Shown piece by piece: positions 7,305 through 15,746 of a stretch of 64,000 nt of DNA (its first letter is position 1; each line of letters opens with the position of its first letter). Below the pieces are notes generated by a model. It ran no database searches and was not told the origin of the DNA. It was given only the letters and a program-made list of their open reading frames with translations. The DNA lies in assembly GCF_963678545.1 (NCBI RefSeq), contig NZ_OY782870.1, positions 1,116,001 to 1,180,000 of the forward strand, written 5' to 3'. Position numbers and translations under genes: made by a program. Origin of the DNA: an uncultured Methanomethylovorans sp. (lineage in GTDB: Archaea > Halobacteriota > Methanosarcinia > Methanosarcinales > Methanosarcinaceae).

Positions 7305-8765
7305 ATGTCAATTGTTGTTATTAATATGACTTCGATTGATGAAAATCTTATCACTTCACTTAATTCTAAACAGCAGGCTTATGTGAATCTGCAGCTTTCA
7401 GACCCACGTAATGGGGAATATCTACTGGGAGTTTTCCACCTGATCCCGGGTGGAAAGTTGAACATGCTGCAGGCAGCTGCGGAAATAGCAGCGGAGTCAT
7501 CTACAGGAACCAATTTCAAGGTTAACACTGAAACCCCTTTTTCCAGAACCATGAACGCATTGGTCTACCAGCTGGATCTGGAAAGGAATCTGGTATGGAT
7601 TGCCTATCCCTGGAGGCTTTTTGACAGAGGAGGAAATGTCCAGAATATTCTTACATATATAGTTGGAAATATTCTGGGAATGAAGGAGGTCAAAGCCCTT
7701 AAATTACTTGATGTATGGTTCCCTTCTTCGATGCTTGAACAGTATGACGGTCCAAGCTATACTCTGGATGATATGCGCAAATATCTGGATGTATATGGAA
7801 GGCCGGTCCTTGGTACTATAGTAAAACCAAAGATGGGACTTACTTCTGCAGAGTATGCAGAGGTGTGTTATGATTTCTGGGCAGGTGGGGGGGATTTTGT
7901 TAAAAATGACGAACCACAGGCAAATCAGGATTTCTGTCCTTATGACAAAATGGTAAAACACGTAAAAGAGGCCATGGACAAGGCTGTCAGGGAAACCGGA
8001 AGAAAAAAGGTTCATTCTTTTAATGTTTCAGCTGCGGATTTTGACACGATGATCGAAAGATGTGAAATGATAATATATGCAGGATTTGAACCCGGAAGCT
8101 ATGCATTCCTAATTGATGGGATAACTGCTGGTTGGATGGCTGTACAGACTCTCAGAAGGCGTTATCCAGGTGTATTCATTCATTTCCACAGGGCAGCTCA
8201 CGGAGCTTTTACGCGGCCTGAAAATCCAATAGGTTTCTCTGTATTGGTTTTATCCAAGTTTGCGCGTCTTGCCGGTGCTTCAGGTATACACACAGGCACA
8301 GCAGGTGTTGGAAAAATGCAAGGTAGTCCTGAGGAAGATGTTGTTGCAGCTCATGGTATTTTGTATATGAGATCTCCAGGTCATTTCTTTGAGCAAACGT
8401 GGGCCAAGATACCTGAAACTGATAAGGATGCTATCCATCTTGTATCCGAAGATTCAGTTCATCATATCATTCTGGAAGATGACAGTTGGAGGGGTATGAA
8501 AAAATGCTGTCCCATTGTTTCGGGTGGACTTAATCCTGTCAAATTGAAACCTTTTATCGATGTCATGGAGAATGTGGATTTTATCACAACTATGGGTTCA
8601 GGGGTGCATGCACATCCCGGAGGTACCAAAGCCGGAGCGCAAGCATTAGTACAGGCATGTGATGCATACCTCCAAAAGATGGACGTTGCTGACTATGCTA
8701 AAGACCACATTGAGCTGGCACAGGCTATTGAGCACTTCACAAAGGCACAAAAAAATGCTATGTGA
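7305..8765 (+). CDS. rbcL: RuBisCO large subunit, form II/III type
   Basis: Ribulose-1,5-bisphosphate carboxylase. In archaea it converts RuBP from the AMP/nucleoside pathway plus CO2 to two 3-phosphoglycerates. Active-site elements: GTIVKPKMG (Lys about 174), GGGDFVKNDEP with the carbamylated Lys (about 200) and metal ligands Asp/Glu, FHFHRAAHG (about 291-300), HTGTAG with loop-6 Lys in GVGKMQG (about 329-339), SGGLNP (406-411) and TTMGSG. An extra segment of roughly 30 residues lies around 358-395 (HFFEQTWAKIPETDK onward), as in the Methanococcoides burtonii enzyme, where such an insert helps oligomer assembly. Start ATG 7305 or 7326; no clear Shine-Dalgarno. No AMP phosphorylase or ribose-bisphosphate isomerase gene is adjacent. 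A hairpin follows the stop. Confidence 0.93.
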   Translation: MSIVVINMTSIDENLITSLNSKQQAYVNLQLSDPRNGEYLLGVFHLIPGGKLNMLQAAAEIAAESSTGTNFKVNTETPFSRTMNALVYQLDLERNLVWIAYPWRLFDRGGNVQNILTYIVGNILGMKEVKALKLLDVWFPSSMLEQYDGPSYTLDDMRKYLDVYGRPVLGTIVKPKMGLTSAEYAEVCYDFWAGGGDFVKNDEPQANQDFCPYDKMVKHVKEAMDKAVRETGRKKVHSFNVSAADFDTMIERCEMIIYAGFEPGSYAFLIDGITAGWMAVQTLRRRYPGVFIHFHRAAHGAFTRPENPIGFSVLVLSKFARLAGASGIHTGTAGVGKMQGSPEEDVVAAHGILYMRSPGHFFEQTWAKIPETDKDAIHLVSEDSVHHIILEDDSWRGMKKCCPIVSGGLNPVKLKPFIDVMENVDFITTMGSGVHAHPGGTKAGAQALVQACDAYLQKMDVADYAKDHIELAQAIEHFTKAQKNAM

Positions 8766-8795
8766 TATTTCTGGAGCAGTAACTATATGTCATTT

Positions 8796-8819
8796 GGTGA
8801 ACGCGTTATAGCGTTCTCC
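8796..8819 (+). terminator. Hairpin after rbcL
   Basis: GG-T-GAACGC and GCGTTC-T-CC pair around a GTTATA loop (8 pairs, one mismatch), 30 bases after the RuBisCO stop and before azlC. Probable transcription end or mRNA 3' structure. Confidence 0.4.
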
Positions 8820-8906
8820 GACATTTGTTTTGAAAGAAACATCTTCAAGTGCCTTAATTTCTCATTTGTATTTAGGTACAGGATCTGATAACAAAATAAG
8901 CGATTA

Positions 8907-9665
8907 ATGATCAGAGTTGTGTTTTATATCATGAAGTATGGAACTAAAAAATTATTTCTAAGTGCACTTGAGGTCACGTTTCCAGTGTTTCTGGGTTATA
9001 TCCCATTGGGTATAGCTTTTGGTTTCCTGTTTACAGGAGCTGGATATCACTGGGCTTATGTTCTTTTGATGAGTACTTTGATTTACGCAGGATCAGTACA
9101 GTTCATATCAGTGGCACTGCTGGCGGCTGGCGCAGGACTCATGGAGTTTCTTACCTTAACTCTTCTTATTAACCTCAGGCACTCATTTTATGGTCTTTCC
9201 ATGCTTGAAAAGTTCTCTGACACAGGCAAGGTTAAACCTTATCTTATATTTGGACTTACTGACGAAACATATGCTCTCCTTACGACTACAATTGTTCCAG
9301 AGGGGGCTTCCAAAAGTAAGTTTTATTTTTACATAGCTTTGCTGGACCACTTTTACTGGGTCACTGGTTCAGTTATTGGAGCTGTGCTTGGGTCAGTACT
9401 TGATTTTAATCTTAATGGTATGACTTTTGTACTGACTGCATTGTTTGTGGTATTGACTATTGAGCAGTATTACAATTCCCAGTCCCGTTTTCCTTTTATA
9501 GCTGCTATTATTGCGGGTGTGATCTCTATTCTGCTATTCAGCCCCAAAAATATGCTTCTGATTTCAATTCTAATCGGTACGCTTATACTGGTTGCACATG
9601 AAAAGATAATTCAGGTTAAACGCACTGCTGCGAATTTAGGTATGGGCAATAAGGGGCGCATATGA
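8907..9665 (+). CDS. azlC: AzlC family branched-chain amino acid exporter, large subunit
   Basis: A 252-residue polytopic membrane protein of the AzlC/YgaZ family, the large component of a two-subunit exporter for branched-chain amino acids. The family hallmarks are present: FPVFLGYIPLGIAFG (about 25-39), YAGSVQFISVALL (about 61-73), LINLRHSFYGLSM (about 92-104) and the GLTDETYAL segment. ATG 8907 or ATG 8931 could be the start; the second gives the usual family length. Its stop overlaps the start of azlD by four bases (ATGA), so the two subunits are translationally coupled. Confidence 0.9.
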   Translation: MIRVVFYIMKYGTKKLFLSALEVTFPVFLGYIPLGIAFGFLFTGAGYHWAYVLLMSTLIYAGSVQFISVALLAAGAGLMEFLTLTLLINLRHSFYGLSMLEKFSDTGKVKPYLIFGLTDETYALLTTTIVPEGASKSKFYFYIALLDHFYWVTGSVIGAVLGSVLDFNLNGMTFVLTALFVVLTIEQYYNSQSRFPFIAAIIAGVISILLFSPKNMLLISILIGTLILVAHEKIIQVKRTAANLGMGNKGRI

Positions 9666-10009
9666 CCGACGATCAGATGCATCTGCTTGCTGTTACAATA
9701 GTTATAGCATCTGCGACTTTTTTTACAAGGGCTTTACCTTTTATCTTTTTCAGCTCAGTGGAAACCCCTGCACTATTATCAACAATTGAAAAGAACCTTC
9801 CTGCAATGATACTTTTAATATTAGTTCTCTATTGTCTGAAGGATGTCCAATGGTTTTTGCCCCCCTACGGAACTCCGGAGCTTTTTACGATAATGGTAAT
9901 AACAGTTCTGCATCTATGGAAACGAAATGCAATGCTCAGTATTTTCATAGGTACTGGACTGTATATGTTTTTAGTTCAGTATGATGTGTTTTCTATACTC
10001 TTTTCTTAA
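9662..10009 (+). CDS. azlD: AzlD family exporter small subunit
   Basis: A 115-residue membrane protein of the AzlD/YgaH family, partner of AzlC. It has about four hydrophobic segments, TFFTRALPFIFF near residue 20 (the conserved RxxPF of the family) and an HLWKRNAMLSIFIGTGLYM C-terminal part that is typical for AzlD. Its ATG overlaps the azlC stop (ATGA). About 250 AT-rich bases without a recognisable gene follow, leading to the TPR gene and probably holding its promoter. Confidence 0.88.
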   Translation: MTDDQMHLLAVTIVIASATFFTRALPFIFFSSVETPALLSTIEKNLPAMILLILVLYCLKDVQWFLPPYGTPELFTIMVITVLHLWKRNAMLSIFIGTGLYMFLVQYDVFSILFS

Positions 10010-10263
10010 TGAATGTCTAATTTTAGTGATTACACATGTTTAGTAAAGTTTGGAAGTATCTATTTACAAAAATTAGTTGAGATAATGTTTATTATTTTAC
10101 TCTGATAATTTATTTATACAACTCGTGTCTTCTCCTTACTAAATTCATTGGTCAATTTGACTATGGGTCAGTATACAATTTGTTCGTTTAAAACAGAACA
10201 AAACTCTTATCTATTATTAGGCAATAAGGTTACAATTACTATAGTTTTCTTACAGGTATTCAG

Positions 10264-13200
10264 ATGGCATTAGACAAGTTATTCATCTCAGCTTGTGCAT
10301 TAATTATGTTAGTTTTGCTTTTAGTTCCATGTGCTAATGGTATGGGTTATGAGGCTAATTTGTTCAATGATCAGGGTCTTGAAATGGCTCGCAATGGATC
10401 TTATACTGAAGCACTGCAATCATTTGATAATGCTCTTTCACTTGATTCGAATTCAATAGAGGTCCTTGAGAACAAAGCTTCAACACAGTATCTTATGGGC
10501 GATCCACAGTCCGCTCTTGGATCATATGAAGCTATTCTTGCTATACAGCCAAATTCCACTGAATACAATTATAAAAAAGGTGTCATGTTGGAGGCTTTAG
10601 GCAGATATCAGGAATCTCTTGATATTTATGAAGTGGCTCTTCAGAAATTCGATGTACTATCTTCAAATCCTTCTTTTGATTCATCTAATACTTCTTCTTC
10701 CAATGAATCATCTTTAAATGATGTAAATATTACAACTTTTAACATTGAATATATTCAACTGGTCTATCACAAGGGTAAATCTCTCGATGGTTTAGGAAGA
10801 CACGATGAGGCGATGCTTTGTTATGATCAGATACTGGGCATTTTCTCAAACTATGCAAATTCCATGTACGATACAGGTTATTCATATTTGCAGGTAGGGC
10901 GATATAACGATTCAATTTCGTCTTTCGATACTGCTTTGACATTGGTTCCAGATAATCCTGATATTTGGTTTTCGAGGGCAACAGCTTATGATGGACTTGG
11001 TAAATATGAAAAAGCGCGTCAAGATTATGACAATGTTCTCAAGCTTGACTCTACAAATTTAGGTGCTCTCTCAGGGAAAGCAAGAGTATCTACCATTCTT
11101 GGTGATTATCCTTCTTCCATTGAAGCTTATAGTTTGATTATATCTCAGGATCCTTACAATATCAATGCCTGGTATCTACAGGCACTGAGTTATGATAACC
11201 TGCAGCAATATACTGAAGCTATCAATTGTTATGATCAGGTACTTGAACTTGATTCTCTAAATGCGAGTTCCTGGGATAATAAAGGTAGAGATTTGTATTC
11301 TCTTGGCCGTTATTCTGAAGCAATAGACTGTTATGATCATGCATTGCAGCTAAATCCCGATGGTCTAAGTGGTGTATATGTTGCAAATATGTCTTCTTAT
11401 CTTTTTATAGATGAAATCATTTCAATGGAATGTTATACCGTGACTCCTCAATTCAAGACCGAGTCAGCAGATATCTGGTACAATAAGGGTACAGCTTTTT
11501 ATAAACTTGGGAAGTATGAGGATTCAATATCTTCCTACGATAAGGCTATAGAACTTGAACCAAATTTTGCTATAGTATGGTACAACCGTGCCATAGCTTT
11601 TGATATGCTTCAAAAGTATGAAGAAGCGGTTGATAGTTACAGTCAAGCCCTCAATATAGAGTCGTGTGCCAGAGTATGGTTTGAAAGAGGTATGGATCTT
11701 GATAAGCTCGGCCTTCCTGCAGAGGCAATAAAAAGTTATGATAAAGCTATAAAAGCAAACCCCGGGTTTTCATCTGCTCTTTATGCAAAAGCTTCTAACT
11801 TGGAAACTATGGAAAGGTACACTGAGGCTCTTACCACTTATAATCAATTACTTGAGTTACATCCAGAATCTGCAGATGTATGGTATCATAAAGGCATAGT
11901 GCTTGACAAGCTTGGTAACTATGAAGAAGCTATCTCTGCATATGAACAGGCACTTGCAATAAATTCATACTACCCTGAAGCCAATTTCCGCATTAATGTA
12001 GATACTAATCTAATTATAGCAGATAATGCTACCAAAAAAATGGACCGCATGCAGACTGATAAAGCTACCATGCTTCAGATCTTCAAGGGTGCAGTTCTTA
12101 GTTCTATTGGTACTAATGAGGTACCTGAGTCTATTATCAAATCAATTAGTGATAATAACGTTCTGCAATCAGAAGTTTTCGATGTAGACTGCATAGATGT
12201 ATGGGATGCCAAGGGCATTTCTTACCAGAGTATTGACAAGTATGACGAAGCTATTGTTTGTTATGATAAGGCTCTTATGCTTGATCCGACCTCAGTTGTA
12301 GTTTTGTGCGATAAAGGCTCTGCACTGGCAGATTCAGGTATGGATCTTTCGGCTATCGAATGCTATGAAAGTGCTGTATCATTTGATCCAGGTTACTCTC
12401 CTGCATGGTATTCTCTTGGAGTCATATCTTTCAGCACTGGTGATTCTGACAGAGCTTTGATGTGCTTTGACAATGTGCTTTCTCTTGACCCTCAGGACAT
12501 TCCTGCTATGGTACAGAAAGGGAATGTGCTTTTAAGTACAGGTTCATATAATGAAGCTCTTCAATATGCAAATATGGCATTATCTCTGGACCCAAAGAAC
12601 TCCCAAGCTTTACGTAACCTTGGTGATGCTTATTCTGCTCTTGAGAAATATCAAGATGCTATATCTTCTTATGATAAGGCACTTGAAATTGATCCCGGAA
12701 ATGTTACTTTGCTATATAAGCAGAGTGCTGTATACGAGAAGCTTGGGCAGTTTGATGAGGCTATAGGTTGTTATGATCGGATCATCTCAGAACAGCCTGA
12801 AAATACAGATGTCATCTATCAAAAAGGGTTGGCACTTGATAGGATGGGCAGGCACGATGATGCAATTGCTTGCTACGATCAGTTACTCCAGTCAAACCCA
12901 TCAGATACTCGTCTACTGGGAACCAAGGCTTTCTCTTACTATCTTAAAGGCGATTATCAGCAGGCTCTGGATGGATATGATAAGCTGCTGGCAGTTGATC
13001 CCAACTCAGTATCTGCTATGTACAACAAGGGCACGATTTCGTATTTGGTAAGCAGTTATAAAGGTTCTCTTTATTACTACAACCAAACCCTTGAAATGGA
13101 TCCCACATGCATAACTGCCTGGTACAATAAAGGTTTCATATTGAATGTGATGGGTCAGGTGGAAACAGCTATATCATGTTATGATAGTGCTCTTGCTATA

Positions 13201-13488
13201 GACCCAACCTCTGCTTCAACGCTTTATAATAAGCGTTTTGCTCTTTATAGGATAGGTAAGTCAGCTGAAGCCGATGTGTGTAAGCAAACATTGGATTCTC
13301 TGGACCCTGGCTTTGAAGCAGCATTAAATGATCGCGGAACAAAATTCTTCCTTCCGACTGCGTACAGTGAATCTTTGAATTATACACTTCCAACCAGATG
13401 GTATGCTGAAAATGCAACAGTTCCTCAAAATACAAGTATTTCTGAGTTTCAACAGGCTCAGACACCTTCTTTCAGTCAGGGAACTTGA
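10264..13488 (+). CDS. Exported TPR-repeat protein (about 24 TPRs)
   Basis: A 1074-residue protein. An N-terminal hydrophobic segment ending in PCANG (about 8-26) looks like a signal peptide, so the rest is probably outside the cytoplasm. The body consists almost wholly of 34-residue tetratricopeptide repeats with the pattern W.NKG......G.Y.EAI.CYDKAL.LDP; I count about 24 second-helix motifs such as AINCYDQVL. The array is broken by a Ser/Asn-rich insert (about 138-152), by a segment near 375-395 and by a longer non-repeat segment near 575-640. The C-terminal 50 residues are Thr/Gln/Asn-rich with several N-x-T/S sequons. TPR arrays bind proteins; the partner is unknown. The leader is long and AT-rich; a hairpin follows the stop. 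Confidence 0.85.
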   Translation: MALDKLFISACALIMLVLLLVPCANGMGYEANLFNDQGLEMARNGSYTEALQSFDNALSLDSNSIEVLENKASTQYLMGDPQSALGSYEAILAIQPNSTEYNYKKGVMLEALGRYQESLDIYEVALQKFDVLSSNPSFDSSNTSSSNESSLNDVNITTFNIEYIQLVYHKGKSLDGLGRHDEAMLCYDQILGIFSNYANSMYDTGYSYLQVGRYNDSISSFDTALTLVPDNPDIWFSRATAYDGLGKYEKARQDYDNVLKLDSTNLGALSGKARVSTILGDYPSSIEAYSLIISQDPYNINAWYLQALSYDNLQQYTEAINCYDQVLELDSLNASSWDNKGRDLYSLGRYSEAIDCYDHALQLNPDGLSGVYVANMSSYLFIDEIISMECYTVTPQFKTESADIWYNKGTAFYKLGKYEDSISSYDKAIELEPNFAIVWYNRAIAFDMLQKYEEAVDSYSQALNIESCARVWFERGMDLDKLGLPAEAIKSYDKAIKANPGFSSALYAKASNLETMERYTEALTTYNQLLELHPESADVWYHKGIVLDKLGNYEEAISAYEQALAINSYYPEANFRINVDTNLIIADNATKKMDRMQTDKATMLQIFKGAVLSSIGTNEVPESIIKSISDNNVLQSEVFDVDCIDVWDAKGISYQSIDKYDEAIVCYDKALMLDPTSVVVLCDKGSALADSGMDLSAIECYESAVSFDPGYSPAWYSLGVISFSTGDSDRALMCFDNVLSLDPQDIPAMVQKGNVLLSTGSYNEALQYANMALSLDPKNSQALRNLGDAYSALEKYQDAISSYDKALEIDPGNVTLLYKQSAVYEKLGQFDEAIGCYDRIISEQPENTDVIYQKGLALDRMGRHDDAIACYDQLLQSNPSDTRLLGTKAFSYYLKGDYQQALDGYDKLLAVDPNSVSAMYNKGTISYLVSSYKGSLYYYNQTLEMDPTCITAWYNKGFILNVMGQVETAISCYDSALAIDPTSASTLYNKRFALYRIGKSAEADVCKQTLDSLDPGFEAALNDRGTKFFLPTAYSESLNYTLPTRWYAENATVPQNTSISEFQQAQTPSFSQGT

Positions 13489-13491
13489 TCT

Positions 13492-13514
13492 GCAGTCCTA
13501 GTTTTTAGGTCTGC
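13492..13514 (+). terminator. Hairpin terminator after TPR gene
   Basis: GCAGTCCTA and TAGGTCTGC pair with one mismatch around a GTTTT loop, followed by a T-rich tract. Lies just after the TPR stop codon. Confidence 0.5.
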
Positions 13515-13626
13515 TATTTTCTTTTAGTCTATTTTAAAAACATAAGTTGTCACTCAAAGCATATTTATTGATTCAAACTTACTATACGTCAAAAAGACGT
13601 TAAAAACAACTTCAGGAGATGTATAT

Positions 13627-14964
13627 ATGGCAATTCACCCCATTGAATACCGTTACGGTACAGAAGAGATGAAATTTGTCTGGAGCGAAGCTAATCGCCT
13701 TGATAAATTGATGATGGTAGAGGCTGCACTTGCTAAAGCCGAAGCAGACATCGGTTTGATTCCTAAGAACGCTGCAGAGATTATTTCGGCAAGTACCAGT
13801 CTTGTGGAACTTGATCGTGTGAAAGAGATAGAGGATGAAATTCATCATGACATGATGGCTGTTGTAATCGGAATTTCAGAGAAATGTCCGGAAGATGCTG
13901 GGAAATGGGTACATTTTGGTGCCACTTCTAATGATATTCTGGATACAGCTACAGGTCTCCAGCTCAAGGAAGCTGTGAAGGTTCTCGAAGACAAAATGTA
14001 TAAGTTACTTGATGTGCTGATTGTGCAGGCTGAAGCTCATAAGCATACAGTATGTGCAGCCAGGACTCATGGGCAGATTGGCGTACCGACCACTTATGGG
14101 TTAAGGTTTGCTATCTGGGCCTCTGAAGTAGCACGTCATATTGAGCGTCTGGAACAGCTTAAACCCCGCCTGCTTGTAGGCCAGATGACCGGTGCTGTAG
14201 GTACGCAGGCCGCTTTTGGTAAGGATGGCATTGAGATACAGAAACGTGTGATGGAATATCTTGATGTCGGTTCTGTAGATGTGTCTAATCAAATCATACA
14301 GCGTGACCGACATGCTGAATTTGTCATGTGGATGGCCAACACTGTAACAACTCTTGATAAAATAGGCGTAGAGATACGTTCTCTCCAAAGAACAGAGATA
14401 GCTGAAGTTGAGGAGAGCTTCAAGAAAAAGCAGGTAGGCTCTTCTACAATGCCTCATAAGCGCAATCCCATCAAGTCCGAACAGATATGCGGCCTTGCAA
14501 GGATTGTGCGTGCTATGGTCGAACCTGAGCTTTTGAACAATACTCTATGGGATGAACGTGATCTAACCAACTCCTCATGTGAAAGGATAGTGTTCCCAGA
14601 AGCATGTGTGCTCACTGATCACATAATCAAGCTGGGTATAGGTGTTATCGAGAACCTTAGGTTCTATCCTGAAAATATTCGTCGCAACCTCAATTTGCTA
14701 AGAGGCCTGAATATGGGGGAGGCTGTAATGATCGAGCTTGCAAAGAGAGGCGTAGGTCGCCAGGAAGCTCATGAGATCGTGCGTTCCAGTGCAATGGAGG
14801 CCCATGAGACCGGGAAGTATTTTAAGGAAGTGTTGCTTTCAAAACCCGATGTTGCAAATTACCTTAGCGAAGAGAATATCAACAGTCTGGTAGATCCAGA
14901 CAAATATATCGGAACTGCAGTTGAGCAAGTTGAAGTTGTTGTGCAGAAATTGAAGAGGACGTAA
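13627..14964 (+). CDS. purB: Adenylosuccinate lyase
   Basis: Cytosolic enzyme of purine synthesis. It cleaves fumarate from SAICAR and from adenylosuccinate. At 445 residues it has the usual length and carries the fumarase/ASL signature GSSTMPHKRNP (about 276-286), the active-site His region ARTHGQIGVPTTYG (about 144-157), and GATSNDI near residue 98. ATG 13627 is preceded by AGGAG at a good distance. The leader contains a small perfect stem ACGTC/GACGT (13586-13600). Monocistronic: it is flanked by its own leader and by a strong hairpin at the stop codon. Confidence 0.95.
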   Translation: MAIHPIEYRYGTEEMKFVWSEANRLDKLMMVEAALAKAEADIGLIPKNAAEIISASTSLVELDRVKEIEDEIHHDMMAVVIGISEKCPEDAGKWVHFGATSNDILDTATGLQLKEAVKVLEDKMYKLLDVLIVQAEAHKHTVCAARTHGQIGVPTTYGLRFAIWASEVARHIERLEQLKPRLLVGQMTGAVGTQAAFGKDGIEIQKRVMEYLDVGSVDVSNQIIQRDRHAEFVMWMANTVTTLDKIGVEIRSLQRTEIAEVEESFKKKQVGSSTMPHKRNPIKSEQICGLARIVRAMVEPELLNNTLWDERDLTNSSCERIVFPEACVLTDHIIKLGIGVIENLRFYPENIRRNLNLLRGLNMGEAVMIELAKRGVGRQEAHEIVRSSAMEAHETGKYFKEVLLSKPDVANYLSEENINSLVDPDKYIGTAVEQVEVVVQKLKRT

Positions 14965-14974
14965 TTGTCCTCTT
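14953..14974 (+). terminator. Hairpin overlapping the purB stop codon
   Basis: AAGAGGAC and GTCCTCTT form a perfect 8-bp stem with a GTAATT loop that contains the purB TAA. A short T run follows. Probable terminator or 3' stabiliser. Confidence 0.6.
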
Positions 14975-15360
14975 TTCCAGAAATGCTATTTAATGCTATT
15001 AAACCTCTACAGCACCTTCCCTTATTGCCAAGTATGAAACCAAATAAGAGTTGCCTGTGCTCAAAACCTATTCTTTCAGGGTTTAGATACTGCTAGCAGG
15101 TTTTATTACACCATTTTCCTATCATTTTTTCAAGAGATACGTGTTTGGAAACAAATTCCAAATGAAATTTGCATATTTTAAAACGTGAATGAATTATATA
15201 ACGTTTGTACAAATAATCTATATGCATATTGAATAAGTATGGGTAAGTATCCACTCTATCTATCTCTAGTAAACCGGTTTCCAAATTTGGCATTCTCCAT
15301 ATTACCGTAACAAGAAATACATTCTAGAAGCATTGTATTTCAAAAAAAGGAATAAAAACT

Positions 15361-15663
15361 CCTTCTGAAAGAAGTGAGGAATTTTGCCGGATGAGGCGGG
15401 ATTAATTCCGGCTGTAACCTTCCCTATAGGAAAGTGGCTTTAATGCTAACGGAGTTAGAGCCTTCAAATACTGGATTTTGTATTTTGTTCCAGCGCCCTA
15501 TTATATATTTCTAGAGAGGCTTTTGTCCACACTTCTTTCAACTTTTGGAGTTTGTCCCAGAGGTTGTGGCGTTGGTGTCTATTCCATTTATGGTCTAGAG
15601 CGATTACAAATCCCTCCTTCGGTTTGTACCGCTCAATCTTTACATGGAATCGAAGATATATGA
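15361..15663 (+). other. Possible IS200/IS605-like remnant or structured RNA
   Basis: This lies in the 780-base gap between purB and the histidine kinase gene. It starts with three consecutive hairpins: CTTCT/AGAAG (15362-15374), GCCGGA/TCCGGC (15386-15412) and a weak TTCC/GGAA (15420-15432). A frame then opens without a stop from 15430 to 15663, reading GFNANGVRAF and later LLSTLLSTFGVCPRGCGV. Structured RNA merging with the degenerate 3' end of an ORF is the layout of TnpB/omega-RNA loci. However, I see no TnpB catalytic motif, so this identity is a guess. The rest of the gap (14975-15360, 15664-15746) holds nothing I can support. Confidence 0.25.
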
Positions 15664-15746
15664 AGTTTTCATATTGACTATATATATATATGAAAATAAT
15701 CTATAGTTATTTCGGTCTATATTTATCAGTACATGTATAATACTGT

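Noticed and set aside
15093..15293. 66-codon open frame on the minus strand between purB and the histidine kinase
   Set aside because: No start context, no family likeness, and a composition explained by AT-rich spacer; not supported as a gene.
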